From positions 248,001 to 312,000 of the forward strand of contig BGZK01000490.1 in the NCBI GenBank assembly GCA_005406025.1: a stretch of 64,000 bases of DNA. The letters run 5' to 3'. The notes beneath the pieces are model-generated. The model was not told the DNA's origin and made no database searches. It saw only the letters and a program-made list of their open reading frames with translations. This document shows positions 63,001-64,000 of the stretch, piece by piece (positions within the stretch are counted from its first letter, which is position 1; every line of letters begins with the position of its first letter). The translations under genes and the position numbers were made by a program. The DNA comes from Eumeta japonica. Taxonomy: Eukaryota > Arthropoda > Insecta > Lepidoptera > Psychidae.

Positions 63001-63619
63001 TACAAACATCTATTTCATAATTGACTATTCGTGGAGCTTAAACCTTCCACGCCAGTTCGATGCTGATTGGGGGCTGTCATTGTTTAATATTTTTTTTGTA
63101 AACAGTGGATTGGAAATGAAAATTTGTCTATTAGATCAAAATATAATTGATAGGGTCACAGAATTTTTAATTGGCAACACAAAATTATTGTATGTTGCGC
63201 TCTCAGTGAAAACACATACACATTTTTTCTCATATTGAACTATTTCTTCATTAATGATTTTTGTTATATTCATTTTAAAGAACTAGCTCCCAGTAGTGAC
63301 GAAAAGCAGAGGCCACCTTTGGTGAGTGCTCTGAATTGTATCTCGAGCCAAAGACAAATTCAACATTTCACACAGTCCACTTTGTACGCTACAGTCGTCG
63401 ACCATTACCGCTGATATAGTGACATGTCCTCGACTGGCGGCCCACGTGGTTAATTTGAATAGAAATTAAAAACTGAATGTTCATTTAGGTCCATGGCCAC
63501 GCTGACCACTCGCATTCACGGTTGTTGACAATCATAAATTTACGATAGCTCAATCTTTTATTTTGTTTTTTATTTCCAGCAATGGGCTGAGTAAATCTGA
63601 CTACAAACATCAAACGTAA
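22320..63619 (+). CDS. Dock7: Dock7/Zir: DOCK-C family guanine-nucleotide exchange factor (38 coding exons)
   Basis: Spliced gene for a DOCK6/7/8-type exchange factor; the family loads GTP on Rac and Cdc42 at membranes, and the Drosophila orthologue is Zir. About 1,979 aa (spliced CDS 5,942 bases, two of them a surplus GA in exon 8), close to the roughly 2,100 aa of vertebrate DOCK7. Order: N-terminal DOCK-C/D region (about 1-430), Ser-rich linker with 'GSLER' (about 430-490), DHR-1 (about 576-756, '[14 protein letters not shown]'), helical middle with '[10 protein letters not shown]' and '[19 protein letters not shown]', DHR-2 from about 1548 ('[10 protein letters not shown]') to the end with '[11 protein letters not shown]'-like, '[13 protein letters not shown]' and '[12 protein letters not shown]', whose Val is near residue 1879. 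All junctions are GT-AG and phases agree except in exon 8. The start is fixed by TAA at 22317-22319 just upstream. The C-terminal exon is less certain. Identification is by recognised family similarity, not by a search. Confidence 0.95.
22472..22544 (+). CDS. Dock7: Dock7 exon 2 (aa 11-35)
   Basis: Between acceptor ttatag and donor gtgagt. Encodes '[16 protein letters not shown]' and a Ser/Thr-rich stretch. A competing frame opens with ATG ('MWEKYERST') but does not join exon 3 in phase; the chosen frame does. Confidence 0.8.
22928..23088 (+). CDS. Dock7: Dock7 exon 3 (aa 36-88)
   Basis: Encodes '[19 protein letters not shown]' then '[18 protein letters not shown]', matching the DOCK-C N-terminal region where a 'PPDDIEV' motif is conserved. 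Flanked by tatttag and gtaagt. Ends with two bases of a Leu codon. Confidence 0.92.
23299..23512 (+). CDS. Dock7: Dock7 exon 4 (aa 89-160)
   Basis: Encodes '[20 protein letters not shown]', part of the DOCK-C/D N-terminal domain (DUF3398 type), ending 'STEELSQHQ'. Acceptor tactag, donor gtaaca. A longer open frame runs upstream into the intron but is not family-like. Confidence 0.93.
24540..24870 (-). repeat. TTC-rich dispersed repeat family, reversed copy in intron 4
   Basis: Plus strand reads 'ggggctggaactgaaattta', 'gggatgggaatcagaatcaa', 'gagtccaggatcgagaatgg'; its complement matches the TTC/TCG-rich body at 1148-1500 and 56052-56400. The remainder of intron 4 (23513-25247) shows nothing else. 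Confidence 0.6.
25248..25582 (+). CDS. Dock7: Dock7 exon 5 (aa 161-271)
   Basis: Begins in a Ser-rich low-complexity stretch, then '[20 protein letters not shown]' and '[17 protein letters not shown]', closely matching the vertebrate DOCK7 segment around 'TPRGSWA'. Ends inside a Lys codon before gtaagt; acceptor is tttcag. Confidence 0.95.
25630..25680. repeat. Short 'agggccggattaa' repeat end in intron 5
   Basis: 'cagggccggattaatcatg' followed by 'ggcccctttaccctcttc' resembles the terminus of a common insect non-autonomous DNA transposon. Only the end is recognisable; the rest of intron 5 is featureless. Confidence 0.3.
26314..26593 (+). CDS. Dock7: Dock7 exon 6 (aa 272-365)
   Basis: Encodes '[20 protein letters not shown]', '[12 protein letters not shown]' and '[19 protein letters not shown]', among the best conserved parts of the DOCK-C N-terminal half. 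Acceptor ttgcag, donor gtaggt. Confidence 0.96.
27010..27193 (+). CDS. Dock7: Dock7 exon 7 (aa 366-426)
   Basis: Encodes '[20 protein letters not shown]' followed by a Ser-rich tail with 'NSLERE'. Acceptor tttcag. The donor gttagc is non-consensus but required: phase 1 then joins to '[12 protein letters not shown]' of exon 8. Confidence 0.93.
28022..28051. repeat. 11-base perfect inverted repeat in intron 7
   Basis: tatgggtaagt (28022-28032), an 8-base loop, then acttacccata (28041-28051). The left arm contains a splice-donor-like 'gtaagt'. The rest of intron 7 is AT-rich without other features. Confidence 0.5.
28310..28502 (+). CDS. Dock7: Dock7 exon 8 (aa 427-490), contains a 2-base frameshift
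   Basis: The first part reads '[20 protein letters not shown]' then 'KGSLER' and hits TGA at 28420. The second part, in another frame, reads '[19 protein letters not shown]' and 'SLFKQ', clearly DOCK-C. The exon is 193 bases where 191 would keep phase. The excess maps to a (GA)4 run at 28396-28403; three GA units would restore a single reading. Likely an assembly or sequencing indel or a length-variable allele, otherwise a null mutation. Confidence 0.9.
28759..28939 (+). CDS. Dock7: Dock7 exon 9 (aa 491-550)
   Basis: Encodes '[20 protein letters not shown]' and '[11 protein letters not shown]', typical of the stretch just before DHR-1 in DOCK6/7/8. Acceptor tttcag, donor gtaatt. Confidence 0.95.
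29175..29420 (+). repeat. SINE-like dispersed repeat, copy 2, in intron 9
   Basis: Contains 'aggaggtcatcaccacccat', 'accccagaggagtcaacagt', 'gtaggaataggatat' and 'acgcaacagtagaagctt', in the same order as the copies at 4183-4480 and 59136-59460. Open frames over it are incidental. Confidence 0.7.
30451..30605 (+). CDS. Dock7: Dock7 exon 10 (aa 551-602), DHR-1 start
   Basis: Encodes '[14 protein letters not shown]' and '[14 protein letters not shown]', the first strands of the C2-like DHR-1 domain, ending 'GSARNIS'. DHR-1 of DOCK proteins binds phosphoinositides and places the GEF at the membrane. Acceptor ttgcag, donor gtaatt. Confidence 0.95.
30692..30810 (+). CDS. Dock7: Dock7 exon 11 (aa 603-641), DHR-1
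   Basis: Encodes '[20 protein letters not shown]' and '[19 protein letters not shown]', a core DHR-1 segment. Not visible as a long open frame because it is short; placed by acceptor tatcag, donor gtaagc and family match. Confidence 0.93.
31113..31220 (+). repeat. TTC-rich dispersed repeat fragment in intron 11
   Basis: Short piece with 'ctcttgattccgattccagt' and a decayed head-like word, in reverse 'caaaaagctagcc'. Same family as the copies at 1148-1500 and 56052-56400. Confidence 0.45.
31535..31688 (+). CDS. Dock7: Dock7 exon 12 (aa 642-693), DHR-1
   Basis: Encodes '[20 protein letters not shown]' and '[10 protein letters not shown]', the conserved 'HHLLFTF' strand of DHR-1, ending 'ETPVGYS'. 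Acceptor ttcag, donor gtatgt. Confidence 0.96.
31978..32166 (+). CDS. Dock7: Dock7 exon 13 (aa 694-756), end of DHR-1
   Basis: Encodes '[19 protein letters not shown]' and '[19 protein letters not shown]', the closing strands of DHR-1. Acceptor aacag, donor gtatgt; both ends are phase 0. Confidence 0.95.
32615..32718 (+). CDS. Dock7: Dock7 exon 14 (aa 757-790)
   Basis: Encodes '[20 protein letters not shown]' and 'NMEGELRS', the linker after DHR-1. Acceptor acacag, donor gtaaac; ends inside a Ser codon completed by exon 15. Confidence 0.9.
32945..32998. repeat. (AT)n microsatellite in intron 14
   Basis: An uninterrupted run of about 27 AT units. It is the longest simple repeat in the window and creates a false Tyr-Ile open frame on the minus strand. 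Confidence 0.95.
33211..33379 (+). CDS. Dock7: Dock7 exon 15 (aa 791-847)
   Basis: Helical segment '[20 protein letters not shown]' followed by '[15 protein letters not shown]', matching the DOCK-C middle region. Acceptor tttcag, donor gtaatt. Confidence 0.92.
33380..35106. other. Intron 15, otherwise empty
   Basis: Apart from the 103-base tandem duplication I see no exon, repeat family or coding relic in this 1.7-kb intron. Confidence 0.5.
34388..34600 (+). repeat. Tandem duplication of a 103-base unit in intron 15
   Basis: Unit 1 (34388-34490) and unit 2 (34491-34600) share 'aatgtctaa', 'tatacagc', 'cacagtgttaccaa', 'acatacatacaa', a TA run, 'ttaggttggt'-like and 'gtccgaaaa', with about one mismatch in ten. 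The TA run has expanded in unit 2. Confidence 0.85.
35107..35239 (+). CDS. Dock7: Dock7 exon 16 (aa 848-891)
   Basis: Encodes '[20 protein letters not shown]', equivalent to the vertebrate 'HGRNSLLASYIHY' segment, then '[12 protein letters not shown]'. The long Ser/Pro-rich insert that follows in vertebrate DOCK7 is absent here. Acceptor tttcag, donor gtgctt. Confidence 0.9.
36324..36423 (+). CDS. Dock7: Dock7 exon 17 (aa 892-924)
   Basis: Encodes '[20 protein letters not shown]', a signature of DOCK6/7/8. Acceptor ttttag, donor gtaaat; ends within a Trp codon completed by exon 18. Confidence 0.94.
37415..37742 (+). CDS. Dock7: Dock7 exon 18 (aa 925-1034)
   Basis: Encodes '[17 protein letters not shown]', '[20 protein letters not shown]' and '[20 protein letters not shown]', the best conserved part of the helical middle region. 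Acceptor ctgtag, donor gtatgt. Confidence 0.96.
38176..38393 (+). CDS. Dock7: Dock7 exon 19 (aa 1035-1106)
   Basis: Encodes '[19 protein letters not shown]', then a GC-rich Gly/Ser/Pro/His loop, then '[20 protein letters not shown]'. Vertebrate DOCK7 has a Ser/Pro-rich loop at the same place. Acceptor tccag; the donor gttagt is chosen because phase 2 joins '[12 protein letters not shown]'. Confidence 0.93.
39838..40019 (+). CDS. Dock7: Dock7 exon 20 (aa 1107-1167)
   Basis: Encodes '[20 protein letters not shown]' and '[20 protein letters not shown]', as in DOCK7. Notably GC-rich against its flanks. Acceptor acacag, donor gtaagc; an open frame extends into both introns but is not conserved-looking. 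Confidence 0.93.
40020..42354. other. Intron 20, largest repeat-poor intron
   Basis: 2.3 kb, AT-rich, with no transposon motif recognised. The only structured piece is the 20-base perfect hairpin at 42241-42293, just before exon 21. Confidence 0.5.
42241..42293. repeat. 20-base perfect inverted repeat next to exon 21 acceptor
   Basis: tctaaagtatattctacatt (42241-42260), a 13-base loop, then its exact complement (42274-42293). It ends 61 bases before exon 21, where branch-point and polypyrimidine elements normally act, so a folded intron could affect splicing. May also be a tiny palindromic transposon relic. Confidence 0.8.
42355..42434 (+). CDS. Dock7: Dock7 exon 21 (aa 1168-1194)
   Basis: Small exon of 80 bases, '[20 protein letters not shown]'. 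Placed by acceptor tttcag, donor gttaag and phase agreement with exons 20 and 22. This part is variable in the family. Confidence 0.82.
42927..43103 (+). CDS. Dock7: Dock7 exon 22 (aa 1195-1253)
   Basis: Encodes '[20 protein letters not shown]' and '[15 protein letters not shown]', matching the 'SRSLLICLLWVLK' region of DOCK7. Acceptor tttcag, donor gtatgt. Confidence 0.95.
43770..44060 (+). repeat. tRNA-derived SINE in intron 22
   Basis: Perfect RNA polymerase III B box 'ggttcgaatcc' near 43811, an A-rich stretch in the middle, and a tail 'tgtctcagcagtgg' shared with the copy at 6717-7010. The A box is only weakly recognisable. Confidence 0.65.
44555..44681 (+). CDS. Dock7: Dock7 exon 23 (aa 1254-1295)
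   Basis: Encodes '[20 protein letters not shown]' and '[20 protein letters not shown]', the conserved 'AKLEEAILG' helix of DOCK-C. Acceptor ttctag, donor gtatgt. Confidence 0.94.
44990..45490 (-). mobile_element. Non-LTR retrotransposon fragment in intron 23 (RT C-terminus)
   Basis: On the minus strand from 45490: '[20 protein letters not shown]', then '[20 protein letters not shown]', stops, and further down '[20 protein letters not shown]'. The 'VWSPH...I..IE.VQRK' motif and the final 'R...LYN.L' block are typical of Jockey/CR1 ORF2 ends. It is antisense to Dock7 and truncated. Confidence 0.8.
45640..45833 (+). CDS. Dock7: Dock7 exon 24 (aa 1296-1360)
   Basis: Encodes '[18 protein letters not shown]' and '[13 protein letters not shown]'. 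The 'RWRKD' and final helix match the family; the Arg/Gly-rich stretch between them looks lineage-specific. GC-rich. Acceptor ttttag, donor gtctct. Confidence 0.9.
46559..46693 (+). CDS. Dock7: Dock7 exon 25 (aa 1361-1405)
   Basis: Encodes '[20 protein letters not shown]' and '[13 protein letters not shown]', as in 'LQHCFATQRALV' of DOCK7. Acceptor acacag, donor gtatta. Confidence 0.93.
46977..47117 (+). CDS. Dock7: Dock7 exon 26 (aa 1406-1452)
   Basis: Encodes '[20 protein letters not shown]' and '[16 protein letters not shown]', the conserved 'HASASLYLLMRQ' region. GC-rich. Acceptor ggcag, donor gtgcgt. Followed by a 3.1-kb intron with transposon relics. Confidence 0.94.
47118..48227. other. 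Intron 26, first part
   Basis: AT-rich, no recognised element before the MULE fragment. The part after 49322 has a minus-strand tract around 49400-49720 with protein-like stretches ('[20 protein letters not shown]', '[20 protein letters not shown]') that I cannot assign. Confidence 0.45.
48228..48640 (-). mobile_element. MULE (Mutator-like, Phantom-type) transposase fragment in intron 26
   Basis: Minus strand reads '[20 protein letters not shown]' and '[20 protein letters not shown]', matching the MULE transposase core 'LHADATYKL.WQG.PVLV.GTTD.DR.FHPF', including the first catalytic Asp of the DDE triad. The frame upstream (48430-48640) is broken, and no terminal repeats were located. Confidence 0.8.
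48733..49322 (+). mobile_element. Second DNA-transposase relic in intron 26, internally deleted
   Basis: '[19 protein letters not shown]' starts after an ATG at 48746, then '[17 protein letters not shown]' (helix-turn-helix), '[10 protein letters not shown]', and, after a break, '[20 protein letters not shown]' with an acidic end before TAA. This is the N-terminal HTH and the acidic C-terminal tail of an IS630/Tc1-like transposase seen in many insect genomes, with the DDE core missing. Superfamily assignment is inferred. Confidence 0.65.
50219..50377 (+). CDS. Dock7: Dock7 exon 27 (aa 1453-1505)
   Basis: Encodes '[20 protein letters not shown]' and '[20 protein letters not shown]', nearly identical to vertebrate DOCK7. 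Acceptor ttcag, donor gtaagt. Confidence 0.97.
50492..50668 (+). CDS. Dock7: Dock7 exon 28 (aa 1506-1564), DHR-2 start
   Basis: Encodes '[20 protein letters not shown]', '[16 protein letters not shown]' and '[13 protein letters not shown]'. The last motif opens the DHR-2 GEF domain. Acceptor ttctag, donor gtagtt. Confidence 0.97.
50967..51143 (+). CDS. Dock7: Dock7 exon 29 (aa 1565-1623), DHR-2 lobe A
   Basis: Encodes '[20 protein letters not shown]' then '[13 protein letters not shown]', the first helices of DHR-2 (lobe A, a dimerisation surface in DOCK proteins). Acceptor cattag, donor gtacca. Confidence 0.95.
51717..51847 (+). CDS. Dock7: Dock7 exon 30 (aa 1624-1666), DHR-2
   Basis: Encodes '[20 protein letters not shown]' and '[20 protein letters not shown]', strongly conserved ('YKVLIPI'). 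Acceptor ttacag, donor gtgaat. Confidence 0.97.
51880..51902. repeat. (TA)n microsatellite in intron 30
   Basis: About 11 TA units directly after the exon 30 donor region. The sequence that follows has a decayed pattern of about 100-130 bases ('ggtgaaat...gtat.gaaaat..aaattgctaaa.ct', near 52050, 52190, 52310 and 52450), suggesting a degenerate tandem array. Confidence 0.6.
52020..52480 (+). repeat. Degenerate tandem array in intron 30
   Basis: Words like 'gtgaaat(a/t)', followed after about 20 bases by 'aaa.tg(c/t)t(a/g)aa.ct', recur near 52050, 52190, 52310 and 52450, each followed by 'aat.atg..tt'-like AT-rich sequence. The period is about 120-130 bases. Decay is strong, so unit boundaries are approximate. 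Confidence 0.5.
52735..53045 (-). repeat. TTC-rich dispersed repeat family, reversed copy in intron 30
   Basis: Plus strand is GA-rich: 'cgagaccgggattggagtcg', 'agtatgagatcaagttcgaa', 'gaaaccagaaccagaatcc'. The complement matches the body at 56052-56400. The quasi-period of about 6 and 12 bases is clearest in this copy. Confidence 0.7.
53975..54146 (+). CDS. Dock7: Dock7 exon 31 (aa 1667-1724), DHR-2 lobe B
   Basis: Encodes '[20 protein letters not shown]', '[20 protein letters not shown]' and '[12 protein letters not shown]', the beta-rich lobe that holds the GTPase. Acceptor tttcag, donor gtaaca. Confidence 0.97.
54235..54298 (+). repeat. Near-perfect 30-bp hairpin in intron 31
   Basis: Left arm 54235-54264, loop agag, right arm 54269-54298. 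As RNA all 30 positions can pair, four of them as G-U. It lies in the 394-base intron between DHR-2 exons 31 and 32, on the sense strand. Size (64 nt), short loop and full pairing suit a small-RNA precursor, but a palindromic transposon relic is equally possible. Confidence 0.75.
54541..54721 (+). CDS. Dock7: Dock7 exon 32 (aa 1725-1784), DHR-2 lobe B
   Basis: Encodes '[20 protein letters not shown]' and '[20 protein letters not shown]', a DHR-2 hallmark ('ITYVEPYF'). Acceptor cacag, donor gtgagt. Confidence 0.97.
55623..55750 (+). CDS. Dock7: Dock7 exon 33 (aa 1785-1827), DHR-2 lobe B
   Basis: Encodes '[20 protein letters not shown]' and '[20 protein letters not shown]', matching '[15 protein letters not shown]'. 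Acceptor ctacag, donor gtctat. Confidence 0.96.
56052..56400 (+). repeat. TTC-rich dispersed repeat family copy in intron 33
   Basis: Head 'actagctttttcgctcgcag', then 'cagcccgcgtgaaaatagaa' and a body of 'gattctgtactcagtcttga'-like words, ending 'tctcgactttcaatcctgct'. It aligns along its length with 1148-1500, including the ending. Confidence 0.75.
56401..57571. other. Intron 33, second half
   Basis: AT-rich with no recognised element and no exon-like tract before exon 34. Confidence 0.45.
57572..57637 (+). CDS. Dock7: Dock7 exon 34 (aa 1828-1849), DHR-2
   Basis: A 66-base exon, '[20 protein letters not shown]' plus 'KK', the conserved '[14 protein letters not shown]' helix. Acceptor acaaag, donor gtaagt, phase 0 at both ends. 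Confidence 0.95.
58468..58584 (+). CDS. Dock7: Dock7 exon 35 (aa 1850-1888), DHR-2 nucleotide-sensor loop
   Basis: Encodes '[20 protein letters not shown]' and '[19 protein letters not shown]'. In DOCK family structures the Val of this 'VN.GP' loop enters the GTPase nucleotide site to displace magnesium; here it is about residue 1879 and intact. Acceptor tctag, donor gtacaa. Confidence 0.97.
59136..59460 (+). repeat. SINE-like dispersed repeat, copy 3, in intron 35
   Basis: The least decayed copy: 'gcaaacgagcaagcgagcc', 'gtagatggtcaccgcgtaga', 'caatgcgttgccggcctttt', 'aatgcaacagcgaaagct' and 'cccatttttgtgctgcagcc'. The 183-codon open frame across it is incidental to the repeat. Confidence 0.75.
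60070..60158 (+). CDS. Dock7: Dock7 exon 36 (aa 1889-1917), DHR-2
   Basis: Encodes '[20 protein letters not shown]' and '[10 protein letters not shown]', as in 'NKLRLCFKDFTKR'. Acceptor ttgcag, donor gtaagt; ends in a Lys codon. Confidence 0.96.
61028..61116. repeat. 35-base inverted repeat in intron 36
   Basis: Arms 61028-61062 and 61082-61116 are complementary with about four mismatches and a 19-base loop ('ataaatgtaaac', then 'tttagaagca', mirrored). Probably a small palindromic element. Confidence 0.7.
61906..62052 (+). CDS. Dock7: Dock7 exon 37 (aa 1918-1966), DHR-2 end
   Basis: Encodes '[20 protein letters not shown]' and '[20 protein letters not shown]', the last helix of DHR-2 lobe C. 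Acceptor ttcag, donor gtaatg. Confidence 0.97.
62075..62640. mobile_element. Foldback element with arms of about 190 bases in intron 37
   Basis: 62079-62275 matches the reverse complement of 62450-62640, for example 'atatcgcgagtggattggct' against the complement of 'agccaacccactcacgatat', with roughly 80 percent agreement by eye. The outer ends read 'gggtgttta' and, on the opposite strand, 'agggtttttta'. No coding between the arms; fits a non-autonomous foldback MITE. Confidence 0.8.
63580..63619 (+). CDS. Dock7: Dock7 probable last coding exon 38 (aa 1967-1979, stop)
   Basis: After acceptor ttccag, phase agrees and '[12 protein letters not shown]' is followed by TAA at 63617-63619. The bases ACGTAAGT around the stop form a perfect splice donor, so the transcript could instead splice on to an exon outside the window. 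Family C-termini vary, so either is possible. Confidence 0.6.
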
Positions 63620-64000
63620 GTGGGGTCGTAACAACACCAAATATGGGCATTTAATGATTGCGCCTGAGGTTATAGGATAGACCCACCTACACTAAAACAG
63701 GTTTACGATAAATTATTAGGTCAGGGAAAAAGTTTTTTCATATTTCATATATAAATTCTAGATAACTTTTCATGATATTGTATATACATTTAATTATAAT
63801 ATATATGCCACTAGCTGCCCCGCCCGCTTCACTGGATAATTTTTATTTATAAATAAAATGGCAAAGGATTTATGGAATTCGAAAGATGAGTAGCCTAGAA
63901 CCATCTACAAATCATTCCGCATCGAATGGTCCCACTCCCATGTTTACATGTTTAGTAGTTTTTACGTGATTGGCGAACAAAGACAACCTATTTTCATTAT
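63620..64000. other. Dock7 3' flank or further intron
   Basis: The first AATAAA after the stop is at 63852-63857, within or next to a decayed 'actagctgccccgcccgctt' repeat head at 63811. It could serve as a poly(A) signal if exon 38 is terminal. No further coding seen. Confidence 0.4.

Overview
The window is animal, almost certainly insect and most likely lepidopteran (moth or butterfly). It is AT-rich, its coding sequence is split into short exons with GT-AG introns, and it is full of decayed LINE, SINE and DNA-transposon fragments of kinds common in Lepidoptera, such as the 'cttctgcccgcggcttcgcc' head and LINE tails ending in a VQQWTS motif. No bacterial, phage, CRISPR, rRNA or convincing tRNA gene is visible.

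The dominant feature is one plus-strand gene from 22320 to 63619. It reads as a DOCK-C guanine-nucleotide exchange factor (DOCK6/7/8 group; Drosophila Zir). I assembled 38 coding exons with consistent splice phases from an ATG directly preceded by an in-frame TAA to a TAA at 63617-63619. The product is about 1,979 residues: an N-terminal DOCK-C/D region (exons 1-7), a lipid-binding DHR-1/C2 domain (exons 10-13), a long helical middle (exons 14-27) and a catalytic DHR-2 domain (exons 28-38). The only break is in exon 8: a (GA)4 run at 28396-28403 carries two surplus bases that shift the frame between two clearly homologous halves.

Bases 1-22,300 hold no gene I can name. They contain an R1-clade LINE tail (about 4640-5560), RTE-clade LINE debris (about 8900-9090 and 11000-12220), a minus-strand APE-type non-LTR element (15738-18960), a minus-strand mariner relic (19800-20540), an opposed pair of about 410-base repeats (15324-15735 and 20953-21360), a second opposed pair (5770-6445 and 14548-15200), a TATA plus initiator promoter-like site (19653-19700), and a GC-rich pair of possible minus-strand exons (7202-7283 and 7614 to about 7834).

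The Dock7 introns carry further cargo: a LINE fragment in intron 23, MULE and a second DNA-transposase relic in intron 26, SINE copies, degenerate TTC/GAA-rich repeats, a 103-base tandem duplication in intron 15, and several strong inverted repeats. The most notable are a pre-miRNA-sized hairpin in intron 31 and a foldback element of about 560 bases in intron 37. I see no clear sign of a new multi-gene system. The best leads are the exon-8 frameshift, the hairpins and the unidentified GC-rich exon-like tracts.
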